64,000 nt of DNA from Ralstonia sp. TCR112 (GCF_007997035.1 NZ_VOSS01000032.1:1-64000), one strand, 5' to 3'; positions 20,112-29,560 are shown, counted from the first letter of the stretch. Translations and numbers: made by a program. The notes: generated by a model from the sequence alone, not told the origin.

Positions 20112-20123
20112 TATTGTACAATA
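20112..20123. repeat. Perfect 12-bp palindrome TATTGTACAATA
   Basis: TATTGTACAATA is its own reverse complement and lies in the 256-base gap between divergent engB and the cytochrome c4 gene. It contains TACAAT, a -10-like hexamer, on both strands, but neither strand shows a good -35 box at the right distance. It could be an operator. Nothing else gene-like is seen in 20039-20294. Confidence 0.5.
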
Positions 20124-20294
20124 CGCCGGTTTACGGACGTCCCCACCAGATCCGTCGCAGGACCGCCCCGAGGCCCGGGCCGGTCCGTTTTCATGCGCTG
20201 ATCTGGCACGAGGAGAAGGGGATGCCCGGCGCCGCAGGGTCCCGCATTGGGCGGCGCACGCAGCATTCGAAAACAATCTAAACAAGGTGTGCGA

Positions 20295-20954
20295 ATGAAC
20301 CGCATCGCGAACGTTTTTGCTGTCGCAGCGCTGTCCCTGGCATCGGTCTTCTCCATGGCCCATGCCGAAGAGCAAAAAGTCGCCAAGGCCGACGCCGCGC
20401 GCGGCGAAACGATCTTCAACACCGGTGTGCCCGCCAATGGCGTGCCGGCGTGTACCAGTTGTCACGGCGCCGGCGGCAACAGCGCCATGAACGTCAACCC
20501 GAAACTGGCCGGCCAGCACGCCGAATACATCGAAAAGCAGCTCAAAGATTTCAAGGCCAAGACCGACCGTAACCAGCCGGTCATGTCGTTGTACGCCGGG
20601 GCGCTGTCGGACCAGGACATGAAGGACATTGGCGCCTATCTGGGCAAGCAACCGGCTTGGAAGCCCGGTTCGGCCAAGAGCAAGGACACCATCGAACTGG
20701 GCCAGAAGCTGTATCGCGGCGGTGACGCCAAGCGCGGTATCGCAGCGTGCGCAGGCTGCCACGGCCCGACGGGCGCCGGCATCCCGGCGCAGTATCCGCG
20801 TATCGCAGGTCAGTTCTCTGAATACACCGAGGCTCAACTGGTTGCATTCCAGAGCGGCGCTCGCAAGAACAGCGTACAGATGCACGACTTGGCCGGTCGC
20901 ATGACGGCCCAGCAGATCAAGGCGGTGGCCGATTACATTGCCGGCCTGCGCTAA
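20295..20954 (+). CDS. Di-haem cytochrome c4
   Basis: A periplasmic di-haem cytochrome of 219 residues, expected to pass electrons from the bc1 complex to terminal oxidases. The ATG at 20295 has AAGG nine bases upstream; an earlier in-frame opening is leader. A signal peptide ends at SMAHA (residue 24). Two haem-binding motifs are present: CTSCH (Cys53, Cys56, His57) and CAGCH (Cys153, Cys156, His157), each followed by a c-type fold with Met-containing segments. It lies just ahead of the resB-ccsB maturation genes that attach such haems; a terminator follows at 21003. Confidence 0.93.
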   Translation: MNRIANVFAVAALSLASVFSMAHAEEQKVAKADAARGETIFNTGVPANGVPACTSCHGAGGNSAMNVNPKLAGQHAEYIEKQLKDFKAKTDRNQPVMSLYAGALSDQDMKDIGAYLGKQPAWKPGSAKSKDTIELGQKLYRGGDAKRGIAACAGCHGPTGAGIPAQYPRIAGQFSEYTEAQLVAFQSGARKNSVQMHDLAGRMTAQQIKAVADYIAGLR

Positions 20955-21002
20955 TCTGCCGCACCCGGCCGTCTACTGACGGTCGCACAATCAACAAGAA
21001 GA

Positions 21003-21047
21003 ACAGGGTGGCAATGCGCCTGGCATCGCCACCCTGTTTTCGTTTTT
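21003..21047 (+). terminator. Terminator after the cytochrome c4 gene
   Basis: A 15-bp stem with one mismatch (21003-21017 with 21023-21037) and a 5-base loop, followed by TTTTCGTTTTT. It separates the cytochrome gene from resB. Confidence 0.85.
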
Positions 21048-21066
21048 GAACAGGTTGTTTCCCCGC

Positions 21067-23272
21067 ATGTCTTCGGTCTCCACTTCCGGCGTCCAGATCC
21101 GCTCTCGCCGTCGCGCGCTGCGTGAAACGGTTGAGCTGCTGTCGTCGATGCGCTTCGCGATCAGCCTGCTGACGGTGATTGCCATTGCCAGCGTGATCGG
21201 CACGGTGCTCAAGCAGAACGATCCGTACCCGAACTACGTCAACCAGTTCGGGCCGTTCTGGGCCGATGTGTTCCGCTCTCTGACGCTGCCCACCGTTTAC
21301 AGCGCGTGGTGGTTTCTTCTGATCCTGGCGTTCCTGGTGGTGTCGACGTCGCTGTGCATCGTGCGCAATGCCCCCAAAATGCTCGCCGACATGCGCTCCT
21401 GGCGCGAGAACGTGCGCGAAGGCAGCCTGCGGGCGTTCCATCATCGGGACGAATTCGATTCGTCCGTGGATACGGCGACCGTGACCGCGCGTCTGGCCGC
21501 ACTCGCGCAGAACCGCGGTTTCCGCATCAAGGCGTTCGCGCGCGAGGGTGGCGCCACGCTCATTACGGCAAAGGCGGGGGCAGGCAACAAGATCGGCTAC
21601 ATCCTGGCGCACACGGCCATCGTCGTGATCTGCATCGGCGGCTTGCTCGACGGCGACATGATGATCCGCGCGCAGATGTGGTTTGGCGGCAAATCGCCCA
21701 TCAAGGGCAATGCGGTCATCAGCGATATCGGCCCGGAGCATCGGCTGTCGACATCGAACCCAGGATTCCGCGGCAACGCCTTCGTGCCGGAAGGCTCGAC
21801 CGTCAGCACGGCGATTCTGAACATCGCCGACGGCGCGCTGATCCAGGACCTGCCGTTCATGATCACGCTCAAGAAGTTCACGTCGAGCATTACTCGACCG
21901 GCATGCCTAAGCTATTCGCCAGCGACATCGTCGTGACCGACCGCCGCACCGGCAAGCACACCGCAGCGCGTGTGGAGGTCAACAAGCCGTTCGTCTATGA
22001 CGGCGTGGCGATCTACCAGTCGAGCTTTGAAGATGGTGGCTCGAAACTCAAGCTGACCGGCTACCCGATGCGCGGCGACAACCCCAAGACATTCGACATG
22101 TCGGGCGTCGTGGGCGAAAGCTCGAAACTCACCGGCAAAGGCGGCGACTACACGGTCGAGTTTTCCGACTTCCGCCTGATGAATGTGGAAACGGTGACCG
22201 ACGCCTCGGGCAAGCAGGACGCGCGCGGTGTCGGCAAGAAGGGCGGTGCGGAAAATGGTCTGCGCGCGGAGCTGGGCAACGTCACCAAGATGACGCGCGA
22301 CCGCGATCTGCGCAACGTCGGCCCCTCCGTGCAGTACAAGCTGCGCGACGCCAATGGCCAGGCACACGAATTCAGCAACTACATGCTGCCCGTCACGCTC
22401 GATGGGCAATCGGTGTTCCTGGCGGCATGCGTTCGCAGCCGGACGAGCCGTTCCGCTATCTGCGCATTCCTGCCGATGCGCAAGGCACCGTCGCCGACTG
22501 GATGCGCCTGCGCGCGGCGCTGCAGAATCCGGCGATGCGCGGCGAAGCGGCACGCCGGTTTGCGCTGCTCTCCATGCCCGGCGAGCAGCGCGCGGAGTTG
22601 CGCAACCAGCTGATGGAAAGCGCCCGTCGCGCGCTCGACCTCTTTGCCGGCGCTGCCGATGCCAAGGACGGCGCCTCCGCCGGTGCGCAGGGTGGTTTTG
22701 CGGCGGTCGCCACGTTCCTGCAGAAATCGGTGCCCGAAGGCGAGCGCGAGAAAGCTGCCGATGTGCTGATGAAGATCATCAACAGCTCCATGTGGGAGCT
22801 GTGGCAACTCGCCCGCGCGCAGGATGGCTTGCCGGCACCCACCGTGGACGCCGCCAGCAGCCAGTGGTTGCAGAGCGCCATCAACGCGCTGTCGGACAAC
22901 GTCTTCTACGGCGCACCGGTCTATCTGCAGTTGAACGACTTCCAGCAGGTACAGGCCAGCGTGTTCCAGCTCACACGTGCGCCGGGCAAAAACATCGTGT
23001 ATCTTGGGTCGTTGCTGCTGGTGCTGGGCGTGTTTTCGATGTTCTACGTGCGTGAGCGCCGCTGGTGGCTGTGGATTCGGCCGCAATCCGGCCAAGCCAA
23101 CGAAAGCGCTTCCGGCGCACATGTGCTGACCGCCATGTCGACCATGCGCCGCACGCTCGACTTCGACCGCGAGTTCGAGCGCCTCAAGCACGATATCCGT
23201 GCCGCGGCAGGCGCCCCAGCCGCACCCGATGCCGCCACTGCAGCGAGCGTCGACCCCAAACCAACGAAGTGA
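21067..23272 (+). pseudogene. resB: Cytochrome c biogenesis protein ResB, two one-base frameshifts
   Basis: ResB with CcsB/ResC forms the System II haem export and attachment complex. The product begins at the ATG 21067 (MSSVSTSGVQIRSRRRA) with membrane helices near residues 30-50 and 80-100. The first frame fails near 21879, where TTC-ACG should be TTC-CAC-G; the protein resumes as HVEHYSTGMPKLFASD. The second break is near 22424, where GCGGCATG should be GCGGGCATG, and the frame resumes as GMRSQPDEPFRYLRIPADAQ. The third part ends with a membrane helix and VRERRWWLWI. Both breaks lose one C or G in a short run. Restored, the protein would be about 735 residues. Confidence 0.93.
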
Positions 23273-23279
23273 GCAGGTG

Positions 23280-24467
23280 ATGGAAGCGACCAATCCCCAA
23301 ACGACCGTGGCGAGCGCTGATCTGGGTGCGCTTGAGCGCCCGTCGTATTTCCGCCGCCTGGGCTGGTTTGACTGGCTGTTTGCTGCAATGCTGGCCGCAG
23401 GCGCCGGTTACGCCTTCTCGCGCTACGGCGCCTATATGGACGGCTACGAGCGCGGCATTCTCGTTGCCGCCGTGCCCGCGTTCGCATGGCTTGGCTGGAC
23501 GTGGAAGCCGGTGCGCGTGCTCATGATCGGCATCGCCGTGTTGTCGCTGTTCGGCATCTCGCAATACGCTGGCGCCAATGGCCCGGACCTCGCCCGCGCC
23601 GAGCACGCCTTCTTCCTGAAGTACTTCCTCGCCAGCCAGTCGGCCATCCTGTGGATGAGTGCGCTGATCTTCCTGTCCACGCTGTTTTTCTGGACTGGGC
23701 TGGCGCTGCGCTGGGAAGCGGGCGGGGCCATCGGCAGCAAGCTGTGCTGGGCAGCGGCGGTGCTGGGCCTGACCGGCATGCTTGTGCGGTGGTACGAGTC
23801 GTACCTTGTCGGTGCCGACATCGGCCACATCCCCATCTCGAATCTGTACGAGGTGTTCATCCTCTTCACGCTGATCACCTCGCTGTTCTATCTGTACTAC
23901 GAGCAACGCTATAAGACGCGTGCGCTGGGTCCGTTCGTGATGCTGGTGGTCTCGGCGGCGGTGGGCTTTCTGCTGTGGTACACGGTGTCGCGCGGCGCGC
24001 AGGAGATACAGCCGCTGGTGCCGGCGTTGCAGAGCTGGTGGATGAAGATTCACGTCCCCGCCAATTTCATCGGTTACGGCACGTTCGCCCTGTCGGCCAT
24101 GGTGGGTGCGGCTTATCTGTTGAAGGAGCGCGGCGTGCTGGCCGATCGTCTCCCCTCGCTCGAGGTGTTGGACGATGTGATGTACAAGGCCATCACCGTC
24201 GGCTTTGCGTTCTTCACGATCGCCACGATCCTCGGTGCGCTGTGGGCGGCCGACGCCTGGGGCGGCTACTGGAGCTGGGACCCGAAGGAAACATGGGCGC
24301 TGATCGTTTGGCTGAACTACGCCGCGTGGCTGCACATGCGCCTGATGAAGGGACTGCGCGGGCGCATGGCCGCCTGGTGGGCGTTGATCGGCCTGCTTGT
24401 GACGACGTTCGCCTTCCTGGGCGTGAACATGTTCCTCTCGGGCCTGCACAGCTACGGCGAGCTGTAA
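23280..24467 (+). CDS. ccsB: Cytochrome c biogenesis protein CcsB (CcsA/ResC-type haem handling protein)
   Basis: A polytopic membrane protein (395 residues) that presents haem to apocytochromes with ResB in System II. The tryptophan-rich haem motif WGGYWSWDPKETWAL lies near residues 333-347, with conserved histidines in predicted periplasmic loops (KIHVPANF, GLHSYGEL). About eight membrane segments are seen. The ATG at 23280 follows GAGCAGG and lies 7 bases after resB; a long upstream in-frame opening overlaps resB and is not used. Confidence 0.95.
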   Translation: MEATNPQTTVASADLGALERPSYFRRLGWFDWLFAAMLAAGAGYAFSRYGAYMDGYERGILVAAVPAFAWLGWTWKPVRVLMIGIAVLSLFGISQYAGANGPDLARAEHAFFLKYFLASQSAILWMSALIFLSTLFFWTGLALRWEAGGAIGSKLCWAAAVLGLTGMLVRWYESYLVGADIGHIPISNLYEVFILFTLITSLFYLYYEQRYKTRALGPFVMLVVSAAVGFLLWYTVSRGAQEIQPLVPALQSWWMKIHVPANFIGYGTFALSAMVGAAYLLKERGVLADRLPSLEVLDDVMYKAITVGFAFFTIATILGALWAADAWGGYWSWDPKETWALIVWLNYAAWLHMRLMKGLRGRMAAWWALIGLLVTTFAFLGVNMFLSGLHSYGEL

Positions 24468-24498
24468 GCCGTCAGTCACAAAAAAATCTCAGCGGACT

Positions 24499-24527
24499 GG
24501 AATAAAGACGCGCCTGGCGTGTTTACT
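24499..24527 (+). promoter_or_regulatory. Possible ECF-sigma promoter ahead of the lipoprotein gene
   Basis: GGAATAAA (24499-24506) followed after 11 bases by CGTGTTTA (24518-24525). A GGAAT-type -35 with a CGT-type -10 resembles ECF sigma promoters and differs from the sigma-70 promoters elsewhere in this window. It lies about 50 bases before a lipoprotein gene that directly precedes an ECF sigma gene, so autoregulation is plausible but inferred. Confidence 0.4.
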
Positions 24528-24575
24528 GCTCAGTGAGGGCGCGATCGGCGTGCCCCTCCATCCAAGGAGAACAAG

Positions 24576-25004
24576 ATGAGCCAGTCCACAACTTCCCCGA
24601 AGTGGTTCAACTCGCGCACGGCTATGGCCGGCGCCGCGCTGCTCGCCGCCCTCGGTTTGGCCGGCTGCAGCGGCATGGGCATGGGGGCATCGTCCACGCC
24701 GTCCGCCGTGAAGGTGACCAACGGCACGCTGACGGATCAACACGGCATGGCGCTCTACACGTTTGACCGTGACGCCACGGCCGGCAAGAGCGCCTGCAAC
24801 GGCAAGTGCGCCGAGAACTGGCCGCCGCTGGCTGCCAATGACGCCGACAAGCCATCCGGCGACTACACCATCATCACGCGCGACGACGGCAAGAAGCAGT
24901 GGGCCTATCGCGGCAAGCCGCTTTACCTCTGGACCAAGGACAAGATGCCGGGCGACCAGACTGGCGACGGCTTCATGAACGTTTGGCACGTCGCCAAGCC
25001 GTAA
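24576..25004 (+). CDS. Lipoprotein with COG4315-type repeats
   Basis: A 142-residue exported lipoprotein: signal AALLAALGLAGC with lipidated Cys31. The mature part holds two copies of the repeat seen in the COG4315 / lipoprotein_15 family: LTDQHGMALYTFDRDATAGK and, near the end, QWAYRGKPLYLWTKDK. Between them is ACNGKCAENWPPL with a paired cysteine. Function of the family is unknown. AAGGAGAAC precedes the ATG. It lies at the head of a run with an ECF sigma factor, an anti-sigma factor and MsrPQ, suggesting a role in envelope oxidative stress; this is inference. Confidence 0.88.
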   Translation: MSQSTTSPKWFNSRTAMAGAALLAALGLAGCSGMGMGASSTPSAVKVTNGTLTDQHGMALYTFDRDATAGKSACNGKCAENWPPLAANDADKPSGDYTIITRDDGKKQWAYRGKPLYLWTKDKMPGDQTGDGFMNVWHVAKP

Positions 25005-25029
25005 GCACGCCGCCCTCGCTCGCGCCCAC

Positions 25030-25602
25030 ATGTCCGATCTGGCCGGCCGGCTGATTGCGCTCACGCCACGCCTGCGTCGCCACGCGCGCGGGCTCGTGCG
25101 TGACGCCAGTGGTGCCGACGACCTCGTCCAGGACACGCTGGAGCGCGCGTGGCGCTACCGCTGGCGCTTCCAGTTGCGCCCCAGGCTGGGGCCGCTAGGC
25201 CAGATCGGCGCCAAGGGCGATAGCGATGGGCTGTTTGCCTGGCTGCTGACCATCATGCATCGGCTGCACCTGAATGCCGTGCGCAGGCCCGATCGGATCG
25301 AGCTGAGCGACGCACCCCCCGAGATTCCCGTTGATGATGACCCCGGCTTGCGCCGCGACTTGCTGCGCGCCCTGGCGACCCTACCGGAAGATCAGCGTGC
25401 GGTATTGCTGCTGGTCGGCCTGGAGCAGTTCGCCTATAAGGACGCCGCCGACGTGCTGGGCGTGCCGGTGGGCACGGTGATGTCGCGGCTGTCGCGGGCG
25501 CGCGAGCGGATGCGTGCCGCGCTCGAGGCAGCGCCCGCCGCATCGAGCGCGTTTGCGGCGTCCGGCGATGGCGGCAGCGCAACGCTGCACCGCGTGAAGT
25601 GA
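25030..25602 (+). CDS. ECF-type RNA polymerase sigma factor
   Basis: A 190-residue sigma-70 family factor with only regions 2 and 4. Region 2 contains RHARGLVRDASGADDLVQDT and ERAWRYRWRF; region 4 contains LPEDQRAVLLLVGLEQFAYK followed by AADVLGVPVGTVMSRLSRAR, the helix-turn-helix that reads the -35 box. A conserved MHRLHLNAVRR segment joins them. It starts 25 bases after the lipoprotein gene and ends 8 bases before its likely anti-sigma factor. It may drive the GGAATAAA promoter at 24499. Confidence 0.92.
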   Translation: MSDLAGRLIALTPRLRRHARGLVRDASGADDLVQDTLERAWRYRWRFQLRPRLGPLGQIGAKGDSDGLFAWLLTIMHRLHLNAVRRPDRIELSDAPPEIPVDDDPGLRRDLLRALATLPEDQRAVLLLVGLEQFAYKDAADVLGVPVGTVMSRLSRARERMRAALEAAPAASSAFAASGDGGSATLHRVK

Positions 25603-25610
25603 GGCTGGCC

Positions 25611-26471
25611 ATGTCCTCCAATTCCATTCATATCGACGAACTGCATGCGTATGCCGACGGCCGCTTGCCAGCCGCGCGCCGTGCTGCCGTGGAGGCTTAT
25701 CTTGCCGCGCACCCCGGCGCGGCTGCCGAAGTCGCCGGGTGGCGCAAGATCGACGCGGAATTGCATCGCGCGCTTGATCCGCTGCTGAACGAACCGGTGC
25801 CGCGGCGCAGCATTCCGGCGGAAATCCTCGCGGCGGCGCGGCGTCCGACCTCAACCGGTTTTGGTGCGATGCGCGGCTGGAGTGTCGCGGCGCTGGGCGT
25901 GGCTTGCCTGGCCATTGGCTCGGGCGCCGGCTGGCTTGGCCGAGGAGCGGCTGAGCGCACCCCGCCCATGCAACGTTTCGCCAACGATGCACTCGTATCG
26001 CACGTCGTCTTTTCTCCCGAGTCGAAACACATGGTGGAAGTGCCGGCTGATGAAGAGGCGCATCTCGTCACATGGTTGTCGCGCCGGCTCGACGCACAGT
26101 TGCGCGTTCCCGACCTGACGTCGCTTGGCTACCGGCTCATCGGCGGCCGGCAGACGGTGGTGGCGGACGCGCCGACGGCCATGCTGATGTACGAGGGGCC
26201 GGGCGGCACGCGTATCTCCGTGCAGTTGCGGCGCATGCCGAACAATCGCGATACCGGTTTCCGTCTTGAGAAGCTTGCTCCCGACAACCGCGTGCTGCAG
26301 GCGATCCATCCTGTGGGCGACCATCCGCCACCGATGGCGTTCTACTGGGCTGACCACGGCCTGGGGTTTGCGGTCGCTGGCCCTCTTGCGCGGGCGCAGT
26401 TGCTGGAAGTGGCGCAAGTCGTCTTTCGACAATACAGCGAATTCACAGGGCCGGCGGGGCGCAGGGAATAG
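25611..26471 (+). CDS. Transmembrane anti-sigma factor
   Basis: A 286-residue protein with a cytoplasmic N-terminal helical domain ([20 protein letters not shown]), one membrane helix at about residues 90-110 ([20 protein letters not shown]) and a periplasmic domain of about 170 residues. The N-terminal pattern resembles COG5662 anti-sigma factors. The zinc motif HxxxCxxC is absent, and the only obvious cysteine lies in the membrane helix, so it is not a redox-switched zinc anti-sigma of the usual kind. The ATG at 25611 has GAGG seven bases upstream. It directly follows the sigma gene. Confidence 0.88.
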   Translation: MSSNSIHIDELHAYADGRLPAARRAAVEAYLAAHPGAAAEVAGWRKIDAELHRALDPLLNEPVPRRSIPAEILAAARRPTSTGFGAMRGWSVAALGVACLAIGSGAGWLGRGAAERTPPMQRFANDALVSHVVFSPESKHMVEVPADEEAHLVTWLSRRLDAQLRVPDLTSLGYRLIGGRQTVVADAPTAMLMYEGPGGTRISVQLRRMPNNRDTGFRLEKLAPDNRVLQAIHPVGDHPPPMAFYWADHGLGFAVAGPLARAQLLEVAQVVFRQYSEFTGPAGRRE

Positions 26472-26566
26472 CACTCCATTTTTTTCGCCGCGCGCTGTCA
26501 GGTCGGCAGCGCTGGCACGACCAACGCACATGGGACAGCGTGCCCGCACAACGAGGACCACGAATC

Positions 26567-27562
26567 ATGTTGATCAAGACTGACCGCTGGCTGCGTGGCG
26601 AGGACATCCCCGCTGGCGAGATCACGCCGCAGCACATCTTCGAGCAGCGCCGCCGCTTCTTGGCCGCTGCCGCCATGGGTGCGGCCGGCGCGACGCTGGC
26701 GCCGTGGGCATCGCGCGAGGCCTTTGCCGCCAACCCTTCGCTGGCCAAGTTGCCCGGCAAGCCGAATCCTGCGTACACGACCGTGGAGAAAGCCACCCCG
26801 TACGAACAGGTCACCACGTACAACAACTTCTACGAGTTCGGCACCGACAAGGCCGATCCGGCGCGCTATGCAGGCACGCTGCGCCCGCACCCCTGGCAAG
26901 TCAGCGTGGAAGGCTTGGTGAAGACGCCCAAGACCTACGACCTGGACGACCTGATGAAGCTCGCGCCGATGGAAGAGCGCGTCTACCGCCTGCGTTGCGT
27001 CGAGGGCTGGTCGATGGTCATTCCGTGGGTGGGTTTTCCGCTGGCCGAGCTGATCAAGCGGGTGGAACCTCAGGGCAGCGCCAAGTATGTCCAATTCATC
27101 TCGTTGGCCGACAAGCGCCAGATGCCCGGCATCAGCAGCCCCGTGCTGGAGTGGCCGTACAGCGAAGGCCTGCGCCTGGACGAGGCGATGCATCCCTTGG
27201 CATTGCTCACCTTTGGCCTCTACGGCCAGGTGTTGCCGAATCAAAACGGTGCGCCGGTTCGCGTGATCGTGCCGTGGAAGTATGGCTTCAAGAGCGCGAA
27301 GTCCATCGTCAAGATCCGCTTTGTCGACAAGCAGCCCCCGACGAGCTGGAACCTTGCCGCGGCCAACGAATACGGCTTCTATTCCAACGTGAACCCGACC
27401 GTGGACCATCCGCGATGGAGCCAGGCCACCGAGCGCCGTATCGGCGAGGACAAAGGCGGCTTCGGCGGCCTGTTCGCGCCCAAGCGCAAGACGCTGATGT
27501 TCAACGGCTATGAGCAGGTCGCGCCGCTTTACGCAGGCATGGACCTGCGCAAGAACTTCTGA
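26567..27562 (+). CDS. msrP: Protein-methionine-sulfoxide reductase catalytic subunit MsrP (YedY)
   Basis: MsrP (331 residues) is a periplasmic molybdopterin enzyme that repairs oxidised methionines in envelope proteins, using electrons from MsrQ. A twin-arginine signal is present: [11 protein letters not shown] near residues 28-38, cleaved after EAFA. The molybdenum ligand is Cys144 in [10 protein letters not shown]. The ATG at 26567 follows CGAGGA. msrQ begins 7 bases after its stop. The 95-base gap from the anti-sigma gene shows no clear promoter. Confidence 0.97.
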   Translation: MLIKTDRWLRGEDIPAGEITPQHIFEQRRRFLAAAAMGAAGATLAPWASREAFAANPSLAKLPGKPNPAYTTVEKATPYEQVTTYNNFYEFGTDKADPARYAGTLRPHPWQVSVEGLVKTPKTYDLDDLMKLAPMEERVYRLRCVEGWSMVIPWVGFPLAELIKRVEPQGSAKYVQFISLADKRQMPGISSPVLEWPYSEGLRLDEAMHPLALLTFGLYGQVLPNQNGAPVRVIVPWKYGFKSAKSIVKIRFVDKQPPTSWNLAAANEYGFYSNVNPTVDHPRWSQATERRIGEDKGGFGGLFAPKRKTLMFNGYEQVAPLYAGMDLRKNF

Positions 27563-27569
27563 GGGCGAC

Positions 27570-28226
27570 ATGACACTGCTGCCGCCGATGTTGGCGCCCA
27601 AGCCATTGCGTGTGGTGAAGGCGATCGCATGGATCGTGGCGCTGCTGCCGTTCCTGCGCATCGTCTTCCTGGGCGCGACAGACCAGTTCGGGGCCAACCC
27701 TCTGGAGTTCGTCACGCGCTCGACCGGTACGTGGACGCTGGTGCTGCTCTGCTGCACGCTGGCCATCACGCCGCTGCGCCGCATCACGGGCATGAACTGG
27801 CTGATCCGGCTTCGCCGCATGCTCGGGCTGTACACGTTCTTCTACGGCACGATCCACTTCCTGATCTGGTTGCTGGTCGATCGCGGGCTCGACCCAGCGT
27901 CGATGTTGAAGGACATCGTCAAGCGGCCCTTCATCACCGTAGGCTTTGCGGCCTTCGTGCTGATGATTCCGCTGGCCGCCACGTCGACCAACGCGATGGT
28001 GCGCAGGCTCGGCGGCAAGCGTTGGCAGTGGCTGCACCGGCTTGTCTACGTGACGGGCGTGCTCGGCATCCTGCACTACTGGTGGCACAAGGCCGGCAAG
28101 CATGACTTTGCCGAGGTGTCGATCTACGCCGCAGTGATGGCGGTGCTGCTCGGGCTGCGGGTGTGGTGGGCTTGGCGCTCGCCGCGCAGTGCGATGGCCG
28201 GAGGAGCGATGCCGGCGCGTGATTGA
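27570..28226 (+). CDS. msrQ: Protein-methionine-sulfoxide reductase haem-binding subunit MsrQ (YedZ)
   Basis: MsrQ (218 residues) is a membrane b-type cytochrome of the ferric reductase-like family that feeds electrons from the quinone pool to MsrP. Five to six membrane helices carry the haem-ligand histidines in FFYGTIHFLIWL and in WLHRLVYVTGVLGILHYWWH. The ATG at 27570 follows GAGGGCGAC directly after msrP. It ends the module; a bidirectional terminator follows, shared with lysA. Confidence 0.95.
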   Translation: MTLLPPMLAPKPLRVVKAIAWIVALLPFLRIVFLGATDQFGANPLEFVTRSTGTWTLVLLCCTLAITPLRRITGMNWLIRLRRMLGLYTFFYGTIHFLIWLLVDRGLDPASMLKDIVKRPFITVGFAAFVLMIPLAATSTNAMVRRLGGKRWQWLHRLVYVTGVLGILHYWWHKAGKHDFAEVSIYAAVMAVLLGLRVWWAWRSPRSAMAGGAMPARD

Positions 28227-28242
28227 TACCGGTCGCGCCCAC

Positions 28243-28274
28243 AAAAAAGCCGACGTTGACGCGTCGGCTTTTTC
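28243..28274. terminator. Bidirectional terminator between msrQ and lysA
   Basis: AAAAAGCCGACG (28244-28255) pairs with CGTCGGCTTTTT (28262-28273) over a 6-base loop. A-rich and T-rich flanks allow it to stop transcripts from both strands. Confidence 0.9.
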
Positions 28275-28288
28275 TTTGCGATGCGGGC

Positions 28289-29560
28289 TTACGCCGGGAA
28301 CAGATGCTCGCCGCGGATCAGGTCTTCAAAGCACTCGCGCTCGCGCGCCAGATGGACTTTGTCGCCATCGACGATGACTTCTGCTGCGCGATTGCGCGTG
28401 TTGTAGTTCGAACTCATCGTGAAGCCGTATGCACCCGCCGACAGGATCGCCAGCACGTCGCCCGGCTGCACCGCCAGCGAACGGTCGCGGCCCAGCCAGT
28501 CGCCGGATTCGCACACCGGGCCCACCACGTCGTACACGACCGGCGCGCTCTGGCTTTCGCGCACCGGCACGATGTGGTGATACGCCTCGTACATCGCAGG
28601 GCGGGCGAGGTCATTCATCGCCGCATCGACGATGCAGAAGTTCTTGCTCGCGCCGGGCTTGAGGTATTCGACGCGCGTGAGCAGCAGGCCGGCGTTGCCC
28701 ACCAGCGAGCGGCCGGGTTCGAACAGCACGGTGCGATCGCCGAAGCCGCGTTGCTCGACACGGTCCAGCAGCGTGCGCGCAAAGGCGGTGATGTCCGGCG
28801 GCGTCTCGTCCGTGTAGGTGATGCCCAAGCCGCCGCCCACATCGATGTGCGACAGGCGGATGCCCTCGGCGTCGAGCTGCGTCACCACGTCGAGCACCTT
28901 GTCGAGCGCATCCAGATACGGCGACACCTCGGTGATCTGCGAGCCGATATGGCAGTCGATGCCGACCACGCGCAGGTTCGGCATCGCAGCCGCCGCGCGG
29001 TAGGTCGGCAGCACTTCGTCAAACGCCACGCCGAACTTGTTGCCCTTCAGGCCCGTCGAGATATACGGGTGCGTCTTGGCATCCACGTCCGGGTTGATGC
29101 GCAGCGACACGGGCGCGACCTTACCCATCGAGGCGGCCACGTCGTTCAGGCGGTGCAGCTCGGGAATCGACTCCACGTTGAAGCACGCCACGCCGACTTC
29201 CAGCGCGAAACGCATTTCGTCCGCGCTCTTGCCCACGCCCGAGAACACCACCTTCGAGGCCGGCGCACCGGCGGCCAGCACGCGCTTCAGTTCGCCGGCG
29301 GAAACGATGTCAAAGCCGGCGCCCAGCTGTGCGAACACCTGCAGCACGGCCAAGTTGGAGTTGGCTTTCATGGCGTACTGCACATGTGCGTTGCGGCCCT
29401 CGCACGCGGCGGCGTAGGCGCGATAGTTGGCCGTGAGCGCGGCGCGCGAGTACACGTAGGTGGGCGTGCCGAACTGCGCGGCAATCGCATCCAGCGCGAC
29501 GCCTTCGATCATCAGCGCGCCTTCCTGGCGAATCAGGGACTCGGACATGAGTGGGAACAT
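28289..29560 (-). CDS. lysA: Diaminopimelate decarboxylase
   Basis: LysA (423 residues) removes CO2 from meso-diaminopimelate to make lysine. It is a PLP enzyme of fold type III; the PLP lysine is Lys65 in YAMKANSN. HIDVGGGLG (phosphate-binding glycines), EPGRSLVGNAG and GPVCESGDWLG with the catalytic cysteine are present. The ATG at 29560 (MFPLMSESLI) is preferred because GAGG stands 8 bases upstream; the ATG at 29548 has none. It lies 52 bases after lptM on the same strand, the usual pairing. Confidence 0.96.
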   Translation of the reverse strand: MFPLMSESLIRQEGALMIEGVALDAIAAQFGTPTYVYSRAALTANYRAYAAACEGRNAHVQYAMKANSNLAVLQVFAQLGAGFDIVSAGELKRVLAAGAPASKVVFSGVGKSADEMRFALEVGVACFNVESIPELHRLNDVAASMGKVAPVSLRINPDVDAKTHPYISTGLKGNKFGVAFDEVLPTYRAAAAMPNLRVVGIDCHIGSQITEVSPYLDALDKVLDVVTQLDAEGIRLSHIDVGGGLGITYTDETPPDITAFARTLLDRVEQRGFGDRTVLFEPGRSLVGNAGLLLTRVEYLKPGASKNFCIVDAAMNDLARPAMYEAYHHIVPVRESQSAPVVYDVVGPVCESGDWLGRDRSLAVQPGDVLAILSAGAYGFTMSSNYNTRNRAAEVIVDGDKVHLARERECFEDLIRGEHLFPA

